From the NCBI RefSeq assembly GCF_001488575.1, contig NZ_LN831302.1:1612001-1676000 (forward strand): a DNA stretch of 64,000 bases, read 5' to 3'. This stretch comes from Halobacterium hubeiense (GTDB taxonomy: Archaea; Halobacteriota; Halobacteria; Halobacteriales; Halobacteriaceae). A model generated the notes under the pieces. It saw only the letters and a program-made list of their open reading frames with translations. It made no database searches and had not been told where the DNA came from. A program made the translations under genes and the position numbers. Below, piece after piece: positions 25,932-34,207 of this stretch; the first letter of the stretch is position 1; each line of letters begins with the position of its first letter.

Positions 25932-26080
25932 TTCTCGAACAGCGGCGCGAGTTCGTCCTCGTAGCACGGCTGGCAGACGTAGTAGTCGACCACGCCCGCG
26001 TCGGTCTTGGTGTGGATGGTGGCGTGGACGGCGTGCCCGAGCGGCACGTCGTCCGCACAGATGCCGCAGGTGGCCGGCAA
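25928..26080 (-). CDS. Small CxxC zinc protein, TTG start
   Basis: A 50-residue frame that translates as MPATCGICADDVPLGHAVH, then ATIHTKTDAGVVDYYVCQPC and YEDELAPLFEN. The CGIC and CQPC pairs with two intervening histidines make a plausible single zinc site. The only start that keeps the first pair is TTG at 26080; an in-frame stop lies 3 codons upstream. A TATA-like CTATAAG (26117-26123, minus strand) is well placed for a start about 12 bases before the TTG. Small CPxCG-type zinc proteins are common in haloarchaea; the function is unknown. Confidence 0.65.
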   Translation of the reverse strand: MPATCGICADDVPLGHAVHATIHTKTDAGVVDYYVCQPCYEDELAPLFEN

Positions 26081-26139
26081 TTCGCCTCACCAAGAGAATA
26101 AATTATCGCGTCTACACTTATAGCCGGTGGCGGGGAGCG

Positions 26140-26370
26140 TCAGTCGTCGGAGCGCGAGACGACGTCCGCGTCGGGCTTCCGGTTCTTGACGTCGTCGACC
26201 ACCGAGCTGACGTCGACGCGCTTCTCGCCGACGGTCGCGCCGACGAGCGCGCCGACGCCGGCACCGGTGCTCGCGGCGTTCCGGCTGACGATTCCGCCGA
26301 GCGCGCCGCCGACGGCGGCACCGATAGCTGCGTACTTCGCACGACTGAACACTCGCTTGAGTCGGCTCAT
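26140..26370 (-). CDS. Small glycine-zipper protein
   Basis: 76 residues from ATG 26370 (MSRLKRVFSRAKYAAIGAAV). A stretch of Gly/Ala every few residues (GGALGGIVSRNAASTGAGVGALVGATVG, residues 20-45, partly quoted) resembles glycine-zipper proteins that insert in or associate with membranes. The C-terminus is charged. Its TATA-like box (26395-26402) overlaps the stop of the next upstream gene. Function unknown. Confidence 0.75.
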   Translation of the reverse strand: MSRLKRVFSRAKYAAIGAAVGGALGGIVSRNAASTGAGVGALVGATVGEKRVDVSSVVDDVKNRKPDADVVSRSDD

Positions 26371-26401
26371 ACCCGACAGTTGGGCGCGGAGACGGATAAA
26401 G

Positions 26402-27373
26402 CTACTCGGCAGTCTCACCGGCGGAGTCGGTGACGCGCGCGAGCCACGCGCGAGGCGCGTCCAGTTCCGCGTCGGTCGGGAGGTACTCGGGGTCGTCCCA
26501 GACGCGGCTGGCGCCGGCGAGCCCGCGCTCGGCGGCGACTGTCTCGAAGAACGCGCGGCCGCGCTCGTACTGCTCGCGCTTCAATTGGAGGCCGAGCGCG
26601 CGCTTGACGAGGTTCGTCAGCGGGCTGCCGCCCCGCCGGCGCGCGTCGAGTTTCGCGCGGAGGTCGGCGTACTCGCCGTCGAACGCCTCGTCCATCAGTA
26701 GTTCCGCGTACCCCTCGACGGCGGTCATCGCGACGTGCAACTCCCGAAACGCCTCGCGTCGAACCTCGCCGTCGGCGAGCGCGGCGACGCCGGCTTCGAG
26801 TTGGTCTTCGAGGTGGTCCGCGAGCCACGGCGCGGCGCCGAACTCCGCGGCGTGGGTGACCTCGTGGAACGCAATCCAACGGCGGAACCGCGGGAACGCG
26901 ACGTCGAGGCTGTCGGCGGCGCCGACGACGTTCGGGTGGACGAAGTAGAGCGCGTGGTCGGAGGTGTCCGCGAGCAGGAGCGGGTCGTACTGCCCGAGGA
27001 CGTGCCGGGAGACGAACGCGAGCGCGCCCGCGGTGGTCGCCGTGTTCAGCGAGCGCGCGACGCCGGGGAGGTAGCTGGCGCGCTCGTTCAGCGGCTCGAA
27101 CACGCGCCGGAACGTCGCGACGTTGGCGTCCACCCAGTGGTGGCGGTTCTGAATCTCGACGGTCTCGGGGACGTCGAACTCCAGCCCGGAGACGTCGCGG
27201 AGTTGCGCGCGGGCGTCCCGCACGTCGGCGGCGTACGCTTCTGCCTCGGCCTCGGAGAGGTCGAGGTCGCCGGGGTCGGTGGCGGCCTTCGCGGCCTCGG
27301 AGACGGCGTCCCAGTCGATGGCGCCGTCGCCGCCGGCGTTCGCGACGGCGCGCGCACTCTCGAAGAGCGTCAT
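26402..27373 (-). CDS. Zinc-dependent metalloprotease-like protein (DUF2342/F420-associated family)
   Basis: 323 residues. The HExxH zinc motif is present in WIAFHEVTHAAEFG (about residues 170-175), followed by a helical C-terminal half with AVEGYAELLMDEAF, which supplies the third ligand in this family. It resembles the family often annotated 'coenzyme F420 biosynthesis-associated' (DUF2342) in actinobacteria and haloarchaea; a true link to F420 is unproven. No signal peptide, so cytoplasmic. It stands alone with a weak promoter. Confidence 0.8.
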   Translation of the reverse strand: MTLFESARAVANAGGDGAIDWDAVSEAAKAATDPGDLDLSEAEAEAYAADVRDARAQLRDVSGLEFDVPETVEIQNRHHWVDANVATFRRVFEPLNERASYLPGVARSLNTATTAGALAFVSRHVLGQYDPLLLADTSDHALYFVHPNVVGAADSLDVAFPRFRRWIAFHEVTHAAEFGAAPWLADHLEDQLEAGVAALADGEVRREAFRELHVAMTAVEGYAELLMDEAFDGEYADLRAKLDARRRGGSPLTNLVKRALGLQLKREQYERGRAFFETVAAERGLAGASRVWDDPEYLPTDAELDAPRAWLARVTDSAGETAE

Positions 27374-27420
27374 ACGTGGAGTCGGCGGCGAACAGCCAAA
27401 GCCCTTCTGCCGGTCGCGGC

Positions 27421-27696
27421 CTACGCTTCGAGTTCGACGTCCTCGTCGTCGCCGCCGCGGCGCTTCAGGCCGACGAGCGCGGCGAACACCACCAGCACGA
27501 CGAGCGCGACGAGCGCGCCGACCCCCGCCGAGCTACTCGACTCGCTTCCCTCGTCCTTCCAGCCGGCGCTCTCGATGTCCTCGTCGTCGCCCTCGCTGTC
27601 GGCGGCTTCCGGCGCCAGTTCCTCGTCGGCGCCCGTGGTCACGGACGGCGAGAAGTCGAACTTCGACTCGTGGAAGTGTAACTCGATGAGTCCCAT
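27421..27696 (-). CDS. Small single-span membrane protein
   Basis: 91 residues. The order is a short folded N-terminus (MGLIELHFHESKFDFSPS), an acidic disordered stretch, one hydrophobic segment (VGALVALVVLVVFAALVGL, residues 58-77) and a KRRGGDDED tail. The charge pattern puts the tail in the cytoplasm. A clear TATA-like CCATATATCC (27718-27727) sits about 25 bases before the ATG. No recognised family. Confidence 0.72.
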   Translation of the reverse strand: MGLIELHFHESKFDFSPSVTTGADEELAPEAADSEGDDEDIESAGWKDEGSESSSSAGVGALVALVVLVVFAALVGLKRRGGDDEDVELEA

Positions 27697-27787
27697 ACTC
27701 GTCAGTTCGCCGAGAGGCCATATATCCGTTGTGGGGTGGCCGCCGCGCTCTCGGAGGATTCTTGTCCGCGGCTTCGACAGGTGGCGT

Positions 27788-28846
27788 ATGGACGAGCCAC
27801 GAGAGTCGTTCCTGCGCCGCCTGCTCGACGCGCCCAGCCCCTCCGGCTTCGAGACGGCGGGCCAGCGCGTGTGGGTCGATTACGTCGAGGCGTTCGCCGA
27901 CGAGGTTCGCACGGACGCGTACGGGAACGCGGTCGCCGTCTACGACGGCGGCGACACCGAGGTCGCGTTCACGGGCCACGCCGACGAACTCGGCTTCGTC
28001 GTGACCGCAATCACCGACGACGGCTTCTTGCGCGTGCGGCCGCTGGGCGGCGTCGACCGCTCGGTCACCGAGGGCACCCAGATTACCGTCCACACCGACG
28101 ACGGCCCCGTCAACGGCGTCGTCGGTCAGACCGCGGTCCACCTCCGAGATGCGGGGGAAGACGACCCGGCGAACGTCACCGAGCAGCACCTTGACGTCGG
28201 TGCCGACGACGGCGAGCACGCCCGCGAACTCGTGGATGTCGGCGACCCGGCGACACTCGCGGCGGGCGTCCACGACCTCGCGGGGACGCGCATCGCGGGC
28301 CGCGGCCTCGACAACCGCACGGGGTCGTGGGTCGCCGCGGAAGCGCTCCGGCGCGCCGCCGAGCAGGACGCAGACTGCACGGTGTACGCCGTCAACACCG
28401 TCCAGGAGGAACTCGGGACGCGGGGCGCGAGCATGGTGGCGTTCGACATCGACCCGGACGTGGCGCTCGTCGTGGACGTCACGCACGCCGCGGACAACCC
28501 CTCGTACCCCAGCGACCACGCCAGCGAGGTCGAACTGGGCGGCGGGCCGACTGTGACTCGCGGCGGGTCCAGCCACCCCGAGGTGGCGCGCGCAGTGCGG
28601 GACGCGGGCGACGCGGCGGACATCGACGTGCAGGTGGAGGCGATGTCCACGACGACGGGGACGGACGCCGACGCGTTCTTCGAGGCGCGCGGCGGCATCC
28701 CCACCGCGCTCGTCGGCATCCCGAACCGGTACATGCACACGCCCGCGGAGGTCGTGGACCTCGCCGACGTCGAGGACGCCGCGGACCTGCTGGCGGCGTT
28801 CGCGGTGCGGGAGGCCGACCGGGAGTCGTTCGCCGTGGACGTCTGA
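27788..28846 (+). CDS. M42 family aminopeptidase
   Basis: 352 residues, the tetrahedral (TET) aminopeptidase/deblocking aminopeptidase family with two metal ions. Ligands and catalytic residues are in place: GHADELGF (about residue 61), [10 protein letters not shown] (about 173), catalytic Glu pair in [10 protein letters not shown] (about 207), DVTHAADNP (about 231) and the final His in [10 protein letters not shown] (about 316). It trims peptides left by the proteasome. ATG 27788 gives [20 protein letters not shown], matching the family start. The next gene on this strand has its own TATA-like box. Confidence 0.92.
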   Translation: MDEPRESFLRRLLDAPSPSGFETAGQRVWVDYVEAFADEVRTDAYGNAVAVYDGGDTEVAFTGHADELGFVVTAITDDGFLRVRPLGGVDRSVTEGTQITVHTDDGPVNGVVGQTAVHLRDAGEDDPANVTEQHLDVGADDGEHARELVDVGDPATLAAGVHDLAGTRIAGRGLDNRTGSWVAAEALRRAAEQDADCTVYAVNTVQEELGTRGASMVAFDIDPDVALVVDVTHAADNPSYPSDHASEVELGGGPTVTRGGSSHPEVARAVRDAGDAADIDVQVEAMSTTTGTDADAFFEARGGIPTALVGIPNRYMHTPAEVVDLADVEDAADLLAAFAVREADRESFAVDV

Positions 28847-28901
28847 GCGCGCGACCGGCGCCAGCGGCCGCGTCCTCGGGTCGCGACCGCGGTCCGGTAC
28901 G

Positions 28902-28908
28902 CTTATAG
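28902..28908 (+). promoter_or_regulatory. TATA-like box of lsm-rpl37e
   Basis: CTTATAG lies 24-30 bases before the lsm ATG (28932), the spacing expected for a leaderless haloarchaeal transcript. Confidence 0.6.
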
Positions 28909-28931
28909 ACGCGACACGTCCCCGTTGGTGT

Positions 28932-29114
28932 ATGAGCGGCCGACCACTCGACGTACTCGAGGAGTCTCTTGAGGAGACCGTCACGGTCCGACTCAAGGAC
29001 GGCGAAGAGTTCACTGGCGTCCTCACGGGCTACGACCAGCACATGAACATCGTGCTGGAGGGCGAAGACACAACGATTATCCGTGGCGACAACGTCGTAA
29101 CCATCAAACCATGA
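28932..29114 (+). CDS. lsm: Sm-like RNA-binding protein (LSm)
   Basis: 60 residues, a complete Sm fold in minimal form: Sm1 region [27 protein letters not shown] and Sm2 region [12 protein letters not shown] (first part partly quoted, ending at the protein C-terminus). Archaeal LSm proteins form heptameric rings that bind U-rich RNA and sRNAs. The ATG of rpl37e overlaps its stop (ATGA), the same pairing as in Haloferax, so the two proteins are co-translated. Confidence 0.95.
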   Translation: MSGRPLDVLEESLEETVTVRLKDGEEFTGVLTGYDQHMNIVLEGEDTTIIRGDNVVTIKP

Positions 29115-29287
29115 CGGGAGCTGGGACCCCGAGCCAAGGGAAGAAGAACACGACGACGCACACGAAGTGCCGCCGCTGCGGCGAGAAGTCCTACCACACG
29201 AAGAAGAAGGTCTGTTCGAGCTGTGGCTTCGGCAAGTCCGCGAAGCGCCGGAGCTACAACTGGCAGGGCAAGACCGGCGACAACTAA
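29111..29287 (+). CDS. rpl37e: 50S ribosomal protein L37e
   Basis: 58 residues, easily missed for its size. The zinc ribbon is [20 protein letters not shown], followed by [15 protein letters not shown], the classic L37e end. The N-terminus [13 protein letters not shown] is also typical. It overlaps lsm by 4 bases. Confidence 0.96.
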   Translation: MTGAGTPSQGKKNTTTHTKCRRCGEKSYHTKKKVCSSCGFGKSAKRRSYNWQGKTGDN

Positions 29288-29415
29288 CTCCGTTTCTCCT
29301 GCGTTTCTCGCGATTCCGTAGCGACGCGACTATTCTGCGTTCCGAGCACTCGTAACTCGGAGCGTGCGCTCTCGGAATGACCGTGCAGTCTGCCACCAGC
29401 TTTGGCTCGTGGTAG

Positions 29416-29497
29416 CACACAACCCCCACGGTTGGCACGTTCGTGCATATAACGGTGGTGTGTTTCGGCGAGTTCGACACGGTTGCGGAAGTTTTAC
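29416..29497 (+). promoter_or_regulatory. purF upstream region: palindrome and two TATA-like boxes
   Basis: The perfect palindrome GCACG-TT-CGTGC (29435-29446) is followed at once by the TATA-like ATATAAC (29447-29453), flanked by an imperfect outer dyad (CACACAACC... and ...GGTGGTGTG). A second TATA-like GTTTTAC (29491-29497) lies 26-32 bases before the ATG. Both could drive purF. Confidence 0.5.
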
Positions 29498-29522
29498 CCT
29501 GCGTGGCGGGGTAGGAGCGTCC

Positions 29523-30992
29523 ATGTCACCCGGGCGCGAGGACGGCCCCGAGTTCGACCACCCCACGGAGAAGTGCGGCGTCGTCGGCGTCTCCCTCGCC
29601 GAGCGCGACGCCGCCTTCCCGACGTACTACGCGCTGTACGCGCTCCAGCACCGCGGGCAGGAGTCCGCCGGCATCGTCACCCACGACGGCTTCCAGCAAC
29701 ACCAGCACGTCGAGATGGGACTGGTCGGCGACGCCTTCGACGAGTCCGACATCGAGGAGCTCGTCGGGAGCGCCGGCATCGGCCACGTGCGCTACCCGAC
29801 CGCGGGCAGCGTGGACAAGTCCTGCGCGCAGCCGTTCTCCGTCTCGTTCAAGGGCGGCGCGCTCGGGCTCAGCCACAACGGCAACCTCGTCAACGCCGAC
29901 GAGATTCGCGACGACCTCGCCAGCAGCGGGCACGCGTTCACCAGCGACGGCGACACCGAGGTCATCGCCCACGACCTCGCGCGCAACCTCCTCGACGAGG
30001 ACCTCGTCGCCGCCGTCGAGACGACGATGCACCGCGTCCACGGGTCGTACTCGCTGACTATCATGCACGACGACACCGTGCTGGGCGTGCGCGACCCGCT
30101 CGGGAACCGCCCGCTCGTCCTCGGGGAGCTCGACGACGGCTACGTGCTCGCCAGCGAGTCCGCGGCCATCGACACGCTCGGCGGCGAACTCGTCCGGGAC
30201 GTCCGCCCCGGTGAGCTCGTCGTCCTCCACGAGGACGGCGAGGGCTACGACTCCCACCAGCTCGTCGAAGCCGAGAACACGGCGAACTGCTTCTTCGAGT
30301 ACGTCTACTTCGCGCGCCCGGACTCCGTCATCGACGACGAGCTCGTCTACGAGGTGCGACGCGAGCTCGGCCGCCAGCTCTGGGCGGAGAACGGCGTGGA
30401 CACGGACGTCGTGATGCCCGTCCCCGACTCCGGGCGCGCGTTCGCGTCCGGGTACGCCGAGGCCGGACAGAACGACGGCGCGACCGTCGAGTTCGCGGAG
30501 GGCCTGATGAAGAACCGCTACGTCGGCCGCACGTTCATCATGCCGACCCAAGAGGCCCGCGAGCAGGCGGTCCGCCTCAAGCTCAACCCCATCAAGTCCA
30601 CCGTCGAGGGCCGCACGGTCACCGTCATCGACGACTCCATCGTCCGCGGCACCACGAGCAGCCAGCTCGTGGACCTCCTCTACGAGGCCGGCGCCGAGGA
30701 GGTCCACGTGCGCATCGGCGCGCCGCCCATCAGCGCGCCCTGCTACATGGGCATCGACATGGCGACCCGCGACGAGCTCATCGCCGCCGACAAGACCGCC
30801 AGCGAAATCGCCGACGAGATCGGCGCGGACAGCCTCTCGTACCTCTCGCTGGACGCCGTCACGACCGCCATCGGGCGCTCGCAGGCGGACCTCTGCGCGG
30901 GCTGCGTGACCGGCGAGTACCCCTACGACATCCCCGGCGAGGCCACCGACCGCGAAATCGAGCGCCCGGCCGAAGCGCCCGCCGACGACTGA
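29523..30992 (+). CDS. purF: Amidophosphoribosyltransferase
   Basis: 489 residues. It makes phosphoribosylamine from PRPP and glutamine, the first step of purine synthesis. The glutaminase nucleophile is Cys18 in TEKCGVVGVSL, implying removal of a 17-residue propeptide; the PRPP-binding VTVIDDSIVRGTTSSQLV is near residue 370. The first glutaminase loop contains YALQHRGQESAGI, and a C-terminal CAGCVTGEYPYDIP is present. ATG 29523 starts MSPGREDGPEFDHP. Upstream 235 bases carry dyads and two TATA-like boxes. Confidence 0.95.
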   Translation: MSPGREDGPEFDHPTEKCGVVGVSLAERDAAFPTYYALYALQHRGQESAGIVTHDGFQQHQHVEMGLVGDAFDESDIEELVGSAGIGHVRYPTAGSVDKSCAQPFSVSFKGGALGLSHNGNLVNADEIRDDLASSGHAFTSDGDTEVIAHDLARNLLDEDLVAAVETTMHRVHGSYSLTIMHDDTVLGVRDPLGNRPLVLGELDDGYVLASESAAIDTLGGELVRDVRPGELVVLHEDGEGYDSHQLVEAENTANCFFEYVYFARPDSVIDDELVYEVRRELGRQLWAENGVDTDVVMPVPDSGRAFASGYAEAGQNDGATVEFAEGLMKNRYVGRTFIMPTQEAREQAVRLKLNPIKSTVEGRTVTVIDDSIVRGTTSSQLVDLLYEAGAEEVHVRIGAPPISAPCYMGIDMATRDELIAADKTASEIADEIGADSLSYLSLDAVTTAIGRSQADLCAGCVTGEYPYDIPGEATDREIERPAEAPADD

Positions 30993-31002
30993 GCCCAAGC
31001 GA

Positions 31003-31009
31003 CTTTTAC
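31003..31009 (+). promoter_or_regulatory. TATA-like box of the lipoprotein gene
   Basis: CTTTTAC lies 23-29 bases before the ATG at 31032, just after the purF stop, consistent with a separate leaderless transcript. Confidence 0.5.
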
Positions 31010-31031
31010 CGGCCCGAGCGACGCGACGAGT

Positions 31032-31784
31032 ATGCGACCCGCCCTCCACGTCGCCGCAGTCGCCCTGCTACTGGTCGCCGGCTGTATGGGACAGGGGCCG
31101 GCGCCAGCCCCGGACTCGACCGAGACGACGCCGTACCCGCCCGGCGTGAGCGCGGACGGCGTCGCGAACGCGTCCGCGCTCGTGGGCGCCCACAGCGACC
31201 ACGTCACCACGCACGGCGCCGTCGTCACGTCGAACGGCACGACGACGGTGCGAATCGGCGGCGAGCCGCGGACCGTCGAGACGAACGCGACGGCTCGCGC
31301 GACACCGAATCTGACTCGCATCCACGTCGTCTCGTGGGGCGTCCGCGTCAGCGGGAACGAGACCGCGCCGGAGCGCTACGAGGTGTACGCCAACGAGACG
31401 ACGGTGCTGGAGCGAATCGCGCACGAGAACGAGACCTCGGTCCGTAGCGAGCGCCGCGGGGACGCGCCGATTGTCGTCGAGCGCGTCGTCCGCACACAGC
31501 CGCTCCGCGCGGTGCTCGGCGCGCTCGACTTCGAAGTCGCCGGGACCGAGCGGCGGAACGGCCGGACCGTGACCACGCTCACCGCCGACGAGACGGCGCT
31601 GGGCGACGACACGCCCTCGCGGCACGCCGCGACGCTGGAAGTCGCGGCCAGCGGGCGCGTGCTCTCGCTTTCCACCGTGCGCGACCGGAACACGACGGCC
31701 GTCGGCCAGCGGACGCTCGACGTGACGTGGGCGAACGCGACGACCGTCGAGCCGCCCGCGTGGGTCCGAGAGCGGCGTCAGTAG
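31032..31784 (+). CDS. Secreted lipoprotein of unknown function
   Basis: 250 residues. The N-terminus is a hydrophobic signal (RPALHVAAVALLLVAGCMG) ending in a lipobox with Cys17, followed by a Pro/Thr/Asp-rich spacer. The mature part is beta-rich with repeated NGT/NET/NAT sequons (potential N-glycosylation), e.g. TSNGTTTVRI and VYANETTVLERIAHENET. It resembles large haloarchaeal lipoprotein families that may act like the LolA/LppX-type fold, but I cannot assign one. It is convergent with the DUF420 gene (7-base overlap). Confidence 0.8.
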   Translation: MRPALHVAAVALLLVAGCMGQGPAPAPDSTETTPYPPGVSADGVANASALVGAHSDHVTTHGAVVTSNGTTTVRIGGEPRTVETNATARATPNLTRIHVVSWGVRVSGNETAPERYEVYANETTVLERIAHENETSVRSERRGDAPIVVERVVRTQPLRAVLGALDFEVAGTERRNGRTVTTLTADETALGDDTPSRHAATLEVAASGRVLSLSTVRDRNTTAVGQRTLDVTWANATTVEPPAWVRERRQ

Positions 31785-32341
31785 AGCACGTACAGCAGGA
31801 GGTAGACGACGATGCCGAGCGCGAACGACACCAGCCACAGCGACGCCGCGACGCGGCCGACCTTCGCGTGGTTGGTCGCGGGAATCTCCGAAATCTCGCG
31901 GGTGCCCGCGAGCAACAGCGCGTAGTAGACCAGCGGAATCGACACCATCGCCAGCCCCATGTGGATAATCAGAATCGGGAGGTAGACGTACGTGTAGACG
32001 GCCTCGGGGCCGCCGAAGCCCGTGGTTCCCTCGACGACGATGCGATAGAGGTAGAACGCGAGGAACAGCACGAACAGCAGCGTCGATGCCAGCATCGCGG
32101 CCTTGTGCCGCCTGACGTTCCCGTTGCGAATCGCGCGCCAGCCGACGGCGATGGTGCCGATGGCGGCCGCGCTGAGCGCGGCGTTCACGGTCGGGAGCGC
32201 GTGCAGGACCGCGTCCGGTGCGTGCGGCACCGCGGACGCGGGGACGAACCCGCGGACCGCGGCGATTACGAGCGCCAGCGACGCCACCGAGAGCACCGCG
32301 GTCAGCGAGCGAACGTGCCGCCGCGCGAACCCGTCTGTCAT
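31778..32341 (-). CDS. DUF420 family membrane protein
   Basis: 187 residues with five membrane segments. Conserved histidines of the family are seen in NVRRHKAAMLAS and LPILIIHMGLAMVSIPLVY (partly quoted) and ATNHAKVGRVA, as expected for DUF420, a family often found beside haem-copper oxidase genes (CtaM-like). No oxidase gene lies nearby here. ATG 32341 (MTDGFARRH) is used; an ATG nine codons upstream (MGGAAEPPP) is possible. It shares the upstream region with the tRNA-Leu promoter on the other strand. Confidence 0.85.
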   Translation of the reverse strand: MTDGFARRHVRSLTAVLSVASLALVIAAVRGFVPASAVPHAPDAVLHALPTVNAALSAAAIGTIAVGWRAIRNGNVRRHKAAMLASTLLFVLFLAFYLYRIVVEGTTGFGGPEAVYTYVYLPILIIHMGLAMVSIPLVYYALLLAGTREISEIPATNHAKVGRVAASLWLVSFALGIVVYLLLYVLY

Positions 32342-32415
32342 GGGCGGCGGTTCGGCCGCGCCCCCCATAGCGGTTTCCGTGTCGGCGACTCGCAGGGGAC
32401 GGCCAAATCGTAGGG

Positions 32416-32424
32416 GTTTTAATT
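32416..32424 (+). promoter_or_regulatory. TATA-like box of tRNA-Leu(GAG)
   Basis: GTTTTAATT in a GC-rich context, about 40-47 bases before the mature tRNA end, giving an expected transcript start near 32445 and a short 5' leader for RNase P. Confidence 0.55.
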
Positions 32425-32462
32425 GGGCGGCGGGTACGGTGGATTGCAAACGCACGTAGCGA

Positions 32463-32547
<85 letters not shown>

Positions 32548-32553
32548 TCGCTC

Positions 32554-32644
32554 GGGCGGCGCTACGCGCCGCCGAACGCCGAGACGGCTTCGCCGTCGAG
32601 GCAAAACGGCGATGCACGGTGATTCCCTCCCAAGGGACATCACC
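32554..32644 (+). terminator. Three hairpins after tRNA-Leu(GAG)
   Basis: Stems in series: 8 bp 32555-32562/32566-32573 (loop TAC), 6 bp 32583-32588/32592-32597 (loop TTC) and a longer one 32618-32628/32633-32644 (GGTGAT and ATCACC outer arms, one bulge). The GC arms with 3-base loops resemble those of the composite element elsewhere. Termination or tRNA 3' processing are possible roles. The rest of 32548-32771 shows no gene. Confidence 0.45.
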
Positions 32645-32771
32645 CACGCACAATCCTTTCCGTTCCAACATCCGACAGCGACGCGTCTGTCGTCGCACTC
32701 GTCACTGAATCCGTCAGCTACGGCGCTGTCGCTGGCGCTCGGGGCGACTGGTGACTATGTCGAGAAGAGCG

Positions 32772-32972
32772 TCAGTTGTCGGTCTCGGGGTCGTCGATGG
32801 CGTCGTCGAGGCCGGTCTGCTGGGAGGCGTCGGCGACGTAGTCGGCGACGTCGCGTTCGTCGGCGGCTTCGACGCGCCGGGAGTCGGCGTCGCGCTGGGA
32901 TTCCGTTATCGTGTCCGTGCCGGTGACGTCGACGAACAGCGACGCGAAGTTCCGGTCAGTCGTCTGCGACAT
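32772..32972 (-). CDS. Small acidic protein following a wHTH regulator
   Basis: 66 residues, hydrophilic: MSQTTDRNFASLFVDVTGTD, then ITESQRDADSRRVEAADERD and VADYVADASQQTGLDDAIDD. No cysteine and no membrane segment; likely helical. The ATG lies 17 bases inside the end of the upstream regulator gene, in another frame, so the two are translated from one mRNA. No recognised family; it might be a partner of the regulator. Confidence 0.65.
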   Translation of the reverse strand: MSQTTDRNFASLFVDVTGTDTITESQRDADSRRVEAADERDVADYVADASQQTGLDDAIDDPETDN

Positions 32973-33378
32973 TCGTCTGGGTGGACAGGGAGTTGGCGAA
33001 CGTGGCGGACGGTTCGGTGTCGGCGTGGTCGACGGTGAGGGAGACGCCGTCGGCGCCGACCGAGAGCGTGACGTCGTCGATGGCGCAGTCGTACTCGCTG
33101 ACGTGCTTGCCGGAGCGGCGCACGCGCAGCGATTCGTCGAGGAGGCCGGCGTCCGCGAGGATGTCGACCTTGCGGTAGGCCGTGGACTGCGGGAGGTCGC
33201 AGGTCTCGGAGATTTCGCCGACGGTGAGCGTGGCGTCGCGGGTGGCTTCCAGAATCGTCCGGCAGTCGGCGTCGTCGAGTGCGTCGAGGACGTTCTGGAC
33301 GTCGTCGGCGTCGGTGTGCGTGGTGGGGCCGTCGTCGCGGTCGGTGCGGATGCCGGCGGGCAGCTGACTCTGACTCAT
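32956..33378 (-). CDS. Winged helix-turn-helix transcriptional regulator
   Basis: 140 residues. The DNA-binding part is DDVQNVLDALDDADCRTIL followed by LTVGEISETCDLPQSTAYRKVDILADAGLL (residues 55-85, partly quoted), an ArsR-like winged helix. The C-terminal third (ISVGADGVSLTVDH-like beta strands) may sense a ligand or mediate dimers. Its promoter region carries two inverted repeats, one of which covers the expected transcript start. It is co-translated with the 66-residue protein. Confidence 0.82.
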   Translation of the reverse strand: MSQSQLPAGIRTDRDDGPTTHTDADDVQNVLDALDDADCRTILEATRDATLTVGEISETCDLPQSTAYRKVDILADAGLLDESLRVRRSGKHVSEYDCAIDDVTLSVGADGVSLTVDHADTEPSATFANSLSTQTNVADD

Positions 33379-33391
33379 ATCTCATGGAATG

Positions 33392-33440
33392 CACTCCGGG
33401 GGGAGGAGTGTGAGACCCCTCTATCGAGGGTGGTTTAAGT
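33392..33440 (-). promoter_or_regulatory. Promoter and candidate operators of the wHTH gene
   Basis: TATA-like ACTTAAACC (33432-33440, minus strand). Between it and the ATG lie the dyads CCCTC-TATC-GAGGG (33417-33430) and CACTCC-7-GGAGTG (33392-33410); the second falls at the expected transcript start, a position suited to repression. Confidence 0.45.
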
Positions 33441-33480
33441 AGGGGTGGGAAGGAGTGGAGTCGTTTCGGGGCGGTGAGCG

Positions 33481-34128
33481 TCAGGACCCCTCTTCGAGGA
33501 CGTCTGCGAAGAGCTTGCGCTGGGCGGCGGTGAGGTGCTCCGTGAGCGTCGACGCCGTGATGTCGAGTTCGTCGGCGACGTCGGTGGCGTTGGCCTCGCG
33601 GGGCTGAGCGAAGTACCCCATCTCGTAGGCGGTCTGGAGGACCTCTAGCTGGCGCTCGGTGAGCTTCCCGCGGTCGACGAACACCGTGTCGCGGGAGGTG
33701 CCGCCCGTGGGCGCGCGGACGAGCCGCTGGATGTCGACCTCGGGGTAGCGGTCGCGGAACTCCCCGACGATGGTCTGGAGCTGGTCGAAGCTCTCGGCGT
33801 GGAAGACGACTTCGAGGTCGCCCGAGTGCGCGAAGAAGCGGTCCACGGGCGTCTCGAACTCGCCGAGGCAGACGCAGGGGCAGTCGGCGTCCGCGTCGTG
33901 GGTGACGCGGTAGAGGTGGCGGTCGGCGTACTCGAACACCGGGTCGTCGTAGTCCTCGGGGACGGCGTCCGCGTCCACGAGGAACTCCGTGACGCAGTCG
34001 GCGGCGTCGGTGGCCGCGACGCTCGTGGAGACGTCGCTGATGGTGGTGTTCGCGCGCTCGGAGAGGTCGGCGACGGGGCAGACCGCCGGCGCGGGGAACT
34101 CGACGGTGACGCGAATCCCGCCAGACAT
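33481..34128 (-). CDS. Bat-type helix-turn-helix (HTH-10) regulator
   Basis: 215 residues. The C-terminal 55 residues are the haloarchaeal bacterio-opsin-activator-type HTH: GKLTERQLEVLQTAYEMGYF, then NATDVADELDITASTLTEHL. The N-terminal 155 residues are the linked sensor-like region, with cysteines at AVCPVADL, DCVTEF and a close cluster CPCVCLGEF (about residue 90), which could bind metal or sense redox. Such regulators control many stress and metabolic genes. The target is unknown. Confidence 0.85.
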   Translation of the reverse strand: MSGGIRVTVEFPAPAVCPVADLSERANTTISDVSTSVAATDAADCVTEFLVDADAVPEDYDDPVFEYADRHLYRVTHDADADCPCVCLGEFETPVDRFFAHSGDLEVVFHAESFDQLQTIVGEFRDRYPEVDIQRLVRAPTGGTSRDTVFVDRGKLTERQLEVLQTAYEMGYFAQPREANATDVADELDITASTLTEHLTAAQRKLFADVLEEGS

Positions 34129-34207
34129 TACCGGTCCGTTGGCTGGCTCCGCACTTGAGGGTGGGGGTCTACCGCAGCGAGGACGGCCCGGGAGAGAAGC
34201 AGCGTGC

